Source of the DNA: Phorcus lineatus
Lineage: Eukaryota > Mollusca > Gastropoda > Trochida > Trochidae
NCBI GenBank assembly: GCA_921293015.1
Contig: OV121095.1
Span: 33,391,484-33,455,483 of the forward strand
DNA length: 64,000 bases
Reading direction: 5' to 3'
Shown: positions 35,376 to 45,718 of the stretch, piece after piece
How the letters are laid out: each line of letters opens with the position of its first letter
How positions within the stretch are numbered: position 1 is the first letter of the stretch
Translations under genes and position numbers: made by a program
The notes under the pieces: generated by a model
What the model saw: only the letters and a program-made list of their open reading frames with translations
Databases searched by the model: none
What the model was told of the DNA's origin: nothing

Positions 35376-37931
35376 TGTGAAAACCGTAACAGAACGGAAC
35401 CAACGGACTCACAGACACATCAGCGTCTATATAAGTTGGAGAGGGGACATTTTACGGTAACCGTGTGTGCACATTTGGGTAACACCAAAAATTTACTTTC
35501 TTTTTTTCTGTATCATCAGTCATCATTATAAGTCGACTTTCATCTCCACCCATCGCACATTTGTCTTACAAAAGAAATTTCGTTGTTATACAAAGGTTAC
35601 ATCGATCGCAAGCACCTAGCTGATACCATCGCTAGCACGCAATGAATAATTGTTCGGTTTTGGCTGAAGGAGTACAACATGATGTAAATTTGACCGCAAG
35701 GTAACTACGTCAGCGAGGGACGATGACGGCAACGACAGTGACGTTGAAATGACGACTTGTGAGACTGCAGATGGTAAACCATTTTTTTATTGATGTGTGT
35801 TGTTACAACATGAACTCGAGCCGGAGAACATACACAAGTCAGCGTACACGCCAGGACGTCTCCAACCCTGTCGTGTTACGAAGTTGAGCCCGACTCGAGT
35901 GGTGTACACTAAAAACTACATGGTGTTGAGCCTGGACAGTCGGACAGCGGTCAAGTCTGTCCGTGGTCTTTGCCCAAGCTAATCTCTCTGCAGCCGTGGT
36001 CTGCACGAGTCTCTATCAGCGTGCAACACATGCATGTACAAATTTGGTCATGTAAGACGAGAACCTACGTGGCATTATAGAATCGAGAGGTCAAGCGGTC
36101 GAACTTGTAATCAGATAATTAGTTTTAAGTGAATGGAATGTACTCGCCATCTGTGCCCGTGTACATGTGGCCCGACTGGCGAGTGCTTATAATAGAGAGA
36201 GGAATAATTTGGAGAGAATTTTACATAGATTTGAAATGAAGAATTTTGAATATAGTTTCGTTAATAATTTACCAACGAATACACGCGGTGACATAAACAG
36301 GAGAGTCAATCTGAATTTTTATTTTTACCTTAATGCGACTACCATTATTTTAATGGTGTACAGTATTTCTATCGTTAGTTGGAAACATCCACTTTTACAC
36401 AGCTAAAATTAAGTTGATGTGAATACCTGTGTTCATGATTTTTACATAAAAGATCGATTATTATACAGTTTATATTTAAATAAGCATTATAAAGCTTGAA
36501 ATAAAGAGAAAATATGAGTTTCATGTTTCCTTACATCTTGCATGTCAAATGGAGACTTGCTTACGGTAGCCGTTTTTTATACATGAACAATACAGTTACA
36601 TATGAAAAATACTTTGAATACTTTTAATCCTTTGAATAAGAGAATTGTTCTGTAGGCTTACCTAAAATAAAACGCATTGAATTATAAAGAGGTATTAATC
36701 GACCAAAATATTCAGGTTTGTCATGTCTAATTGTATACTTATTTTTTTAAATTAGTACTAGTATTGGCTCAAACCTAACATGTGTCTAGCAGTTTGTTTA
36801 CAATAAGGAATATTTTGAGAAATATCAAGTTTTAAATTGTTTATCAACTTTATTCCTGACGAGTAAATTGATCAACATTTCGGAGAAGGAAAAGCTTCTT
36901 TGATAGTTAGAGATATGGACAAAATTTGAACCCAAGCGTCCGTAAAATATCCCATTTTCGCTGGGAGAACTCGTTTTGTCTAGAAAAACTCATTTTCGAT
37001 GAAAGGCTTTCATTTAGATTTGAAGAATATTTATTATAGATACAAAATGATATCAAATGTTTTCATAGAATCCTTCAATACAAAACGAAAGTCGTTTTTG
37101 ATAGACAGATCAAATAATTAATTGATTTTGGGAATTCAAAATATAAAAAGGTATTTAAAAAAAAATAAAGTATGAAAAAATATCAAGCATGTACTGAAAG
37201 TACCGGATTTTTTTGCCCTTCTTTGTTTCTATGAACGGCGACCAGCGGTTAACGTGGGGACCTGGTGGGAAGCGTATAAGTGACAGACATACGTCACCAT
37301 CGATGCCATTACAAAAAGTGATGTGATATTTCGCAGAGAACGCGGCTATTGACAACGATGCGGTCGTAAAATATCATTTCAAGCGTATTTACACACTCAA
37401 CTCTATATATAATACAATTATTAAAATTAGTCAACATTTTGCTCCTGGACGGATGAAAAATAATTCAAAATGTCGTCGGCGATGTCTACGAACAGAACAC
37501 ATTTCTTTCCTCGATTCGGACTAACATTATATATATATATATTATATTTACGTTTTTTTAATGTTTTTCTCCTTTTTCTTTTAAAGGTCTCTCATTGTTA
37601 TTAGTGTTCTACATACACTCGTTCAACTATAACAATCCTGAAGTGCAAGACTGAAAGAACCAAAGAATGTAAAGTGATTTGATAATAGACACTTAATTAT
37701 CAATGATGTTATTTCACACGCTCTCTTCTACATAGGGTTTTAAACTAATGTTTTGGAAGATTACCTACTTCGGGAAGAGAGGGTTTTTATTGGTGTTAAG
37801 AAAGAAAAAAGCAACGATGAGGCTACATTACCAGTCTTGGTTCGTGAAGAATATCTGTTATGACCATATTGAATGGATATACTTATATACTTACTTATAT
37901 GTTTTGAAAAACGAAACGACTTCCAAAAATG
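35376..37931. other. 2.6 kb without recognised genes
   Basis: A GC-richer patch at about 35640-36180 contains acidic and mixed short frames but no family I recognise; a decayed exon or retroelement piece is possible. The remainder is AT-rich. A short (AT)n lies near 37520-37545. Confidence 0.4.
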
Positions 37932-38103
37932 AATATAATATAATATAATATAATATAATATAATATAATATAATATAATATAATATAATATAATATAATA
38001 TAATATAATATAATATAATATAACAAAATATAATATAATATACAACACAATACAACAAAACACAATACAATACAATATAATATAATATAATATAATATAA
38101 TAG
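37932..38103. repeat. (TATAA)n pentanucleotide array
   Basis: About 170 bases of AATAT pentamers, interrupted around 38025-38075 by CAACACAATACAA-type variants. It directly abuts the tail of a SINE fragment (38106-38174). Confidence 0.93.
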
Positions 38104-38105
38104 TT

Positions 38106-38174
38106 GGAGGTGAGATGAGGTGATTTGGGTTTCAACGCCGCTTTCGAGATTATTTCACTTATATCAGGGCTGCT
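38106..38174 (-). mobile_element. SINE 3'-end fragment
   Basis: On the minus strand it reads GATATAAGTGAAATAATCT, CGAAAGCGGCGTT, AAACCCA and a CACCTCATCTCACCTC tail, matching the last ~70 bases of the SINE at 35049-35364. The 5' part is missing. Confidence 0.85.
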
Positions 38175-38506
38175 AAAATTAAAAATGTTTACCTTTATTG
38201 CAATAAGATTAAAAAGTCTATTGGTGTTTTTTTTTTCTTTTTAAACAAACACATTTCTGGTGTAAATACCAACAACGATAATAACTGTGGGATGTAAGTT
38301 ATGTCTTTCAAACGTTTATGTCTTCAAAACTGACGCACCTTTGCCATATATCAACAAATAAAAAAATATGGAACTTTGACACATTAATTAATCATATTCC
38401 CGATCCGTTTACCGATTAGTTGGCAGTTTAAACACTTTAGACGCATATTTTTTTTAAATCACTTGAAGGGCAGATAGGCGTATTAGATATCAACAGTTTA
38501 TATGAG
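38175..38506. other. Non-coding AT-rich stretch
   Basis: Nothing recognised. Confidence 0.4.
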
Positions 38507-38790
38507 GTTGTCAGGTCGATTTTATGTGGACAATATATATATGGGGCTGTGATTTCAAACATCCTCATACATAGGAATAACTAAACAATCATACAAATAA
38601 CAGTAATTGTTTCTGTAAACCAAAAGTAAACATTTCTGCATAGACTTGCCTGTTTCCTTACACTTTTTACGTATCTACATTTATATTCAACTGCCATTAG
38701 TGGAAATGTATTAGGTTAAAAGCCTTAACGGACATCACAAATTTAACTGCAAATTAAAATGTAAACACTATGAAAAAACATCAATCGTTG
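38507..38790. repeat. Left copy of a ~284-bp direct repeat
   Basis: From GTTGTCAGGTC to CATCAATCGTTG, closely matching 39446-39724 with few substitutions and small indels. No coding frame. Confidence 0.92.
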
Positions 38791-38945
38791 AACTTTTATA
38801 TCACAATGTCATAGACAATAACCCATCCTTCATTGACATTCAAAGAATTTAATTTTATTCCTACAGGTTGCTTATTTCCTTCCTACAAATTTCTTTTCTC
38901 TATTTTGATACGTTGATGAAAGGTTATCTCAAAGCACTTGTTGTA

Positions 38946-39090
38946 TTAGTAAGTAGTAAGAAAAACAGCAGCAGAAGTAGTAGTAGTAGTAGTAGTTGTA
39001 GTAGAAGTAGTAGAAGCAGAAGTAGTGGTAGTAGTAGTAGTGGAGGTAGTAAAAGCAGCAGCAGAAGTAGTAGTAGCAGTAGTGGTAGTT

Positions 39091-39125
<35 letters not shown>

Positions 39126-39390
39126 TGTAGCAGAAGAAGTAGTTATAGTTGTAGTAGTAGTTGTAGTAGAAGTAGTAAAAGCAGAAGTAGTAAAAGCAGA
39201 AGTAGTAAAAGCAGAAGTAGTAGTAGTAAAAACAGCAGCAGCAGTAGGAGTAGAAGTAGTAGTAGTAGTAGTAGTTGTATTAGAAGTAGTAGCAGCAGAA
39301 GTAGTAGTAGTCGTAGTTGTAGTAGTAAAAGCAGAAGTATTAAAAGCAGAAGTATTAAAAGCAGAAGTAGTAGTAGTAAAAGCAGCAGCA

Positions 39391-39440
<50 letters not shown>
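38946..39440. repeat. ~495-bp AGT/AGC/AGA trinucleotide array
   Basis: Almost pure RGY-type triplets. All six frames are open over long distances (poly-Ser, poly-Val, poly-Leu); none is a gene. The array ends exactly where the second copy of the 284-bp repeat begins. Confidence 0.95.
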
Positions 39441-39445
39441 TTAAC

Positions 39446-39724
39446 GTTGTCAGGTCTATTTTGTGTGATATGGGTTTTGGTGTCTGATTTCAAACATCCC
39501 CATACATAGGAATAACTAAACAATCATACAAATAACAGTAATTGTTTCTGTAAACCAAAAGTAAACAAATCTGCATAGACTTGCCTGTTTCCTTACACTC
39601 TAACTTATCTACATGTATATTAAACTGCCATTAGTGGAAATGTATTGAGTTAAAAGTCTCAACGGACATCACAAATTTAACTGAAAATTAAAATGTAAAC
39701 ACTATGAAAAAACATCAACGTTGA
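39446..39724. repeat. Right copy of the ~284-bp direct repeat
   Basis: Second copy of 38507-38790, about 939 bases downstream, separated by unique sequence and the AGT array. Confidence 0.92.
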
Positions 39725-40237
39725 CGGACAGACAGTCTGAAAAGTGAACTTGAATTCCATAGTTAAATGGCTCGATGCTTTATTTGTGTGTGTGAATTAT
39801 ACGATGTTTAAATATATATATATATATATATATCATATTTAGGATATTAGTAACACGGATAGATATCTTATGTACAGAAAACATCTTACATTTTCCCACA
39901 TTAATTTAGTAGGGGATCTAATAATTTTTTCAATAAATTCAACTATTTTATGAAGGGATCTATTAGTTTTAAAATAAACCGAACTATTTCATGTTAATAT
40001 GCTAACATTTTATGACAGTATGACATATAAATGTTAAGTGTATGAATAACCAAAGCAGATATACAATTTTTGATTTTAAAAAATGCGTTATTTATTAAAG
40101 ATATGAAAGGTGAATTTATACGTATAAACATAACCGATATCATTATCGAGACATTATAATGAGGTATATTCTCATTTCAGAGATTTCATTCTCAGCGCTT
40201 TAGAGCGTTATATAATTCAGTCCATACCGGCGCAAAG
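39725..40237. other. Non-coding, with a short (TA)n at about 39811-39832
   Basis: AT-rich; no gene recognised. Confidence 0.45.
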
Positions 40238-40338
40238 CAATCTCACTGAAATCAGATAGATACTTGTCCCCCGTACCTTGCTGCGTCTCTTGCAGCGAGG
40301 TACGGGGGACAAGTTTCGATCTGATTTCAATGAGATTG
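40238..40338. repeat. 101-nt near-perfect hairpin, 47-nt arms, 7-nt loop
   Basis: Left arm 40238-40284 and right arm 40292-40338 are inverted copies with four mismatches, one of which would be a G-U pair in RNA. The loop is GTCTCTT. The inner arm is GC-rich (ACTTGTCCCCCGTACC). There is no coding sense. It could be a short fold-back element, a recent inverted duplication or a structured RNA. Arm similarity stops at these limits. Confidence 0.85.
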
Positions 40339-42524
40339 GGCACAAAGAGGTTTAGTAGTAAAACTAGTTGTACTAATAGAAATGTACTTCAAATTAACAC
40401 GAGAACATATGTTACGTTAAGGTTTGTAACAAGTCCGGATTGTAGACACTTATAGGTACTTGTGTATGTAACGTTAACCAATCTCTCTCGCGCATATTTT
40501 CACAAAAGCGAATAGTTAATCACAAGTAAGCCTTTCATGTTTGGAGGATTTTGTGGAATAATAGTATATCATATATCGTAATGATATATATCTCAATTGA
40601 ACACTTCATTGCACAAATAAGCATAAACTTAGCGAGTTACATGATTGTGTCTCCCTGTAATGCTAGTATATGGCGTAATCTGGTTTCATTTTGACGAACG
40701 CTAAATCTGTACGAGAGTTCCGTTTAAAGAAATACTCCGTGAGTTGATCAAGCAGCGTCTGACAAACTTTATGAGTGGTGTCATTTCATCGAAAATACTC
40801 ATAGATGCTGAAAAGTATCAATCTAAGGGAAATAGCTTCTATACAGTAACAAAATTAAAGTTAAAAAACGTTTAAAAAACGTGATATTGAACCGTTGTTT
40901 GTGCGTCAATTACTCAAATGTAATTTTTCAACTTCACCAAAGGAGATAGAAAGACAAACTGGTGTAATAAAGTTTGTTAGGCTTAATAACTAATATTCAT
41001 GTACATGGGACGTGTGATTTCGGCTCATGCAGATAAGTATGGGCTTTTCGGTTTTCATTTAAAACTATAAGTTTGGAATTGGGCATATTAAGATTTATAT
41101 AAGCATATATTAGATATTGACACATACATGAGCCAAATAAAATATCACTAAAATCACTCGTAAATATAAAATGGCAGGTGTTCATCTCAAAATTAAGATT
41201 ATGAAATAATATTAACTCTTAACAATGAGAACAAATTTATTATAATGTAAACAATATGCATGTTTTTAAAAGGACACTATATGCGCTGCCACAGACAATC
41301 ACCTTATCTACCTTAGTAAAGTCAGTAACCTCATTAATTATATTTATGTCATCGTTGTTTTACTGACAGTTACCTCGTAAACTATGCAATACGACGTATA
41401 CAATGTAACAGTCTTCCTAAAAGAGACACTGCGCAATTTGTTGAATTCACATATTCCAAAATCCATATGGTGCCATTAGAAAGAGAAGAACTGACAGGTT
41501 TAGAAAAGTATAAATCTTAATCGGTTCACTTCACTGACAGAAAAGAGGTTAAAAGTTTCAATTTTTGTAAAAAGAAAACATACCATTTACCATTTATAGT
41601 CTACCCAAAAACAAATGTTTCAAGAATTTTCTCATTTTTGGTACATAAGTACTTTTCAATGTGCTGAATTAAAAAATGAAATAAAATTTAGGGGTCACCG
41701 GACGATTTAAAGAGTTATGTGCCATTGAATAATTGACCCCAATGGAAAAACCTGGAAAAAATATATATCATTTGTCTTGGTAAAAAATTAATCACATATT
41801 ATTGTTTTTCAATATTTTGGGGTGTTTTTATAACCAACTGATGATGATCTTGATCTTGATACTAGTATGACAAAATACAAAAAGGATGATTTTTAGGAGA
41901 ATTTTAATTTCAATATTATGATTTTTTGTACATCATTTTTTCGTTTAAACTAAACAAAACTTATTTATGGGTTGAACGATTTTATGAAAATTTCGGAAAG
42001 GAAAATTTGGAATTTGTCATTCTTATTTATTCAAAAATATATAGGGGTCACCGAATGATTTTTTTCGCTATGACGTTTTGAAAATTGATATCGGCATGAT
42101 AATTGACCCGATTGTAGCCTTGCGCTTGACTGAATGAGTGACAGTTCGGGGAAATCGAACGGTGTGTATCTGCAAAATCATGTGATCTATTTACTTATAC
42201 TACACACATGAAATATTTTATAAATATAGTTAAAATACTTTTAACGGATATTCTGGAAGCACAAGTTCAATGGGTTGGTTTTTTTCATCTTTACTGCCGA
42301 TCATCATGCAGCCTTGTCTCTTCCTCCTACGGTCGGGGTAGAAATTTCATCATTATTCAGATTTCGGGCCACTGCCCGTGCATTACGATTTTAGCAAGCC
42401 TGGTTGAGGTTATTGCCCTTTCTCAAAACGTGAGTTATCTTCCTTGACGGCCGCTAATAAAAAACTACTGCGCATGTCTCTATATCGGCTCTTCGCCTTC
42501 CGGGACGTACAGCGGAACGTCAAA
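40339..42524. other. 2.2 kb without recognised genes
   Basis: AT-rich. Two similar blocks, GGGGTCACCG followed by GATTT and ending ATAATTGACCC, occur at about 41691-41741 and 42047-42112; see findings. The stretch 42240-42520 is GC-richer and may be the 5' flank of the THAP transposase relic. Confidence 0.4.
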
Positions 42525-43231
42525 ATGGCACCTAAACCACGATATTGCTGCATTTAAAGCAACAACAGCCGAACAGTTATCAATGGAAGAAAGCCATCTT
42601 TACATCGATTCCCAGTTGATACGAAATTGAGACGAGTGTGGTTACAGCGATGCAAACTTATTCGTGTAGATTTCAAGTATAATAGAAATGACAGCACAAG
42701 GTTATGTTCTGAGCACTTGCAGTAGGGATAATGTGAATGCAACCATGCCAGATTCTTTCAGGAAAAGTTATCCAACTACTAGGGTAGTTATAGATTGCAG
42801 TGAGATTTGGACTGAGACTCCAAGTTCACCTCAACTTCAGTCACTTTTATATAGTGACTACAAGTCGCACATGACATACAAATCATTAATTGGAATAAGC
42901 CCATCAGGTGTTGTGACTTTCTGTTCAGATTTATACTGCGGTAGCATTAGTGACAAACAAATAACCAGATTGTGTTGTCTTGTTGATTTGTGTGAAGATG
43001 ATAATGGCAGATAAAGGTTTTGTAATACATGTAACTGATTTGACAACACCCAATGGTATAGATCTTATTATTCCTCCTTTCAGAAATGAGAAAAAACAGT
43101 TTAACCAACACGAAGTTAACGTAACAAAAACGATTGCCCACTTGAGGATACATGTTGAGTGACAAATGGAACGTGTGAAAAACTTTCGAATTTTACAGGG
43201 CATTATTCCCATCACAATGGCTTCCCAGGTC
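42525..43231 (+). pseudogene. THAP + DDE_Tnp_4 transposase relic (ISL2EU/Harbinger-like)
   Basis: Three frames carry one decayed protein. First comes a THAP zinc-finger remnant, with a CxxC-like start near 42544 and HRFPVDTKLRRVWLQRC and RLCSEH at 42603-42720. Next is a DDE_Tnp_4 core at about 42740-43010 (VVIDCSEIWTETPSS, YKSHMTYKSLIGISPSG, FCSDLYCGSISDKQIT). The end is in another frame (MADKGF, IPPFRNEKKQF, LRIHVE, then a stop and MERVKNFRILQGIIPI). Catalytic acidic positions VID, SD and the region before MERV are visible. The segment that normally links THAP to the catalytic core is missing, so there has been an internal deletion as well as frameshifts and stops. Transposition role known from the family; this copy cannot encode it. 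Confidence 0.8.
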
Positions 43232-43780
43232 TAAAAAATATGGCGTATTTGTGTCTATTTGACGAATCTTCAACCCCCTCTTGTACTTAAATAAGATAGC
43301 TTGTTCTTCAGACTTGTCATAAAATTCATTGACAAGTGAATCACATAATATGATACTTGATGTAATTGTTACTTGTGAATTGTTTTTGTGTTGAAATTCC
43401 GAAGTAATAATGTATCAAAAATGACTTTCCTATTTTAGGAAACAAATATTGTCACTTCTGATTAAACTTATTTTGAAGAATGAACTCATTTGTTGTGAAC
43501 GTCCAATGTTCAAGACATTACAGATTTTGTCTGATATTTATCCATACAGTAGATCACACAGTAATCACTGTGTTGTCATTCTCAAGGAACAGTGCTATGA
43601 CGTCACAAGGTTGATGACGTAAAAATATAGAACGTCAGTAAGATGGTGTCGTCACAACGCTATGACCTCATCACATGAGCTTGTATGGATTCATGTTGAA
43701 CTTTTACATCAGGACACTTTGGTAAGGTAATCTATTTAACAGTTGTGCAAAAGGTAAAACATTCTTATCCTCCCAATATT
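43232..43780. other. Non-coding stretch
   Basis: Contains another TGACGTCA-type pair near 43594-43622; otherwise nothing recognised. Confidence 0.4.
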
Positions 43781-44105
43781 ACGGAACCGTAGAGGGGACA
43801 TTGAACGAGTTTTTATTTACGAATGTTAAGTCGTGGCCACGAGATATTAAGTCGTGGCCACGAGATATTAAGTCGTGGTCACGAGATATTATGTCGTGGC
43901 CACGCTATATTAAGTCGTGGCCACGAGATAATAAGTCGTGGCAACGAGATAATAAGTCGTGGCCACGAGATATTAAGTCGTGGCCACGACTTAAGTTAAC
44001 CAATAGATTTACAGCTTTGATCGGCCATTTTGGTGTAGGACAGAAGATTGAAGAGAGAATATAGGTGTTAAAGTGATTGAGGTTTTACTTCCTTAATAAT
44101 TACCT
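43781..44105 (+). mobile_element. Element with 21-bp palindromic tandem array, copy 1
   Basis: Begins ACGGAACCGTAGAGGGGACA, continues with TTGAACGAGTTTTTATTTAC, then about eight 21-bp units (43829-43990) each centred on the palindrome CGTGGCCACG with GAGATATTAAGT between. It then continues with TTAACCAATAGATTTACAGC and GGCCATTTTGGTGT. The second, inverted copy at 49965-50250 shares both flanks. Because 21 is divisible by three, a KSWPRDI-repeat frame stays open; I regard it as an accident of the repeat. No transposase; element class unknown. Confidence 0.75.
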
Positions 44106-44271
44106 CTCAATACATTATACATTAAATCTGTGTCATGGACACGATGTCTATTGTACGGACCTTTCATTGCTGATTAAACTTGATTGTAGAATTAAAATTG
44201 ACTTCTTATCTTAACTGATATGCCTATTGACATTTAAACATCTTTAGAAAAACTCCATGATGTGACATAGA

Positions 44272-44286
44272 TACTACTACTACTAC

Positions 44287-44338
<52 letters not shown>
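44272..44338. repeat. (ACT)n(AAT)n microsatellite
   Basis: Five ACT units pass into about seventeen AAT units. Confidence 0.95.
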
Positions 44339-44706
44339 TTGAAACGCACACCTTTAACTTAAAGACACAATGAAACATATTAAAGTGTATGTTGTCCCGG
44401 TAAATATGTTTTATATTAATTTGGATGTCGACTTTGAAGCGATTCTGATTGGACATACAATTTCAATCAATCGAAATTGGAGTTAAGAATGTATTTCTTC
44501 CGTATTTATCCGTTTACACAAAACAAATGGATAACTTGTACGCTATGGGTGTAGCATTTCGCAGTGGTGACACCACTCTAACAAGCCGCTTTTTACCTTT
44601 TCAGTGCTCAGACAAGACAAATATTCATGCTTTAGATAAACTTTGATTTAAAAAGCTCATTCTAAATAGATTAATTACGTTATCTAGAACGTTTTATGTG
44701 AACCAC

Positions 44707-44888
44707 GTTTTGTTACTGATCATACGTGAGCGAAGATATACTAGATCAGGTGTAGCTAAGGGCCCGATCCACCGAGAGTTATATATTGAATATAATTGTA
44801 CTCTTCTATGTTTTTGAGAATTTAGACTTTCTTACATTTAATACTTTCCTTACATTTCAAAGTATGATTTATACGAAATATTTTTCAT
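44707..44888. repeat. Left flanking copy, ~182-bp direct repeat
   Basis: Closely matches 45533-45718 with scattered substitutions and small indels; begins GTTTTGTTACTGATCATACG and ends ATACGAAATATTTTTCAT. Confidence 0.93.
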
Positions 44889-45532
44889 AATGAATGAATG
44901 AATAGTCTTTATTTCCTCAAATAAGGTCGGAGAGTACAAAACACGATCACAACATATTTGCAATATATAAAGTTTTACGGTTCTAATTCAGTGATTGATT
45001 AAGGTTTCATATTATGCACATTGTCTTGGATGATAATGTTCATAGGTGAAGCGAGGATTTCAGATTCCATGAAGATATATTTCTGGCTATAATATTGATG
45101 GAATGTGCCCACTGGTCAATGTTTAGACCCTCTATTACACATGTTATACCACCAAGAAGAGTGGCCACTCTGGTATCCTCTTGACAAACTTCAAGTTTCA
45201 TGTATGTTTCGAGGGGCATAAAGTCAAACAAATGTTCATACATGACATTTCTCTCTGCCCACAGTTCCTGACAGTGTAACAATAGGTGGATAATAACGTC
45301 ACATACGTTTTCGTTACACATGAGACATGTCCCGTCAACGATAGTGAGAACGCCTTGTTTGACTAGGGCATACACAGGTCTATTGTATATGTTAAACATT
45401 AAGCACATGTTCCACAGTCTATGGGGTAATAAGTGATTGTGTATCAAGTTGAATCGCTGCATATCTGGGCGAATGGATAGTTGATTCTGCCACTGGGAGG
45501 TCTCCCTGTTCATCACAGCTTTGTGAACAAGG
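44889..45532 (-). mobile_element. 5'-truncated LINE fragment between long direct repeats
   Basis: The minus-strand frame encodes about 165 residues of the C-terminal part of a LINE ORF2. It includes a zinc-knuckle-like CLMCNENVC...H....C pattern (CxxC, then HLLLHC) typical of the tail of many non-LTR reverse transcriptases. The 3' end reads GGAAATAAAGACTATTCATT and further ATTC units, a short-repeat tail. Reverse transcriptase and endonuclease are lost. The fragment is bracketed exactly by the ~182-bp repeats, which look like a very long target-site duplication. The first seven residues of the open frame come from the flank, not the LINE. Confidence 0.75.
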
Positions 45533-45718
45533 GTTTTGTTACTGATCATACGTTAGTGAAGAGACACTATATAGATCAGGTGTAGCTAAGGGCCCGATCC
45601 ACAGAAAGTTATATATTGAATATATTTTTACTCTTCTATGTTTTTGAGAATTTAGGCTTTCTTACATTTAACGCTTTCCTTACATTTCAAAGTATGATTT
45701 ATACGAAATATTTTTCAT
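45533..45718. repeat. Right flanking copy, ~186-bp direct repeat
   Basis: Partner of 44707-44888. Confidence 0.93.

Noticed and set aside
38868..39523. Long Ser-rich, Val-rich and Leu-rich open frames
   Set aside because: All frames on both strands are open because the DNA is an AGT-type triplet array; this is not evidence of a protein.
43801..44064. KSWPRDI-repeat protein
   Set aside because: The frame persists because the unit is 21 bp. Both copies lie in a non-coding repeat element, and there is no codon-level evidence of selection.
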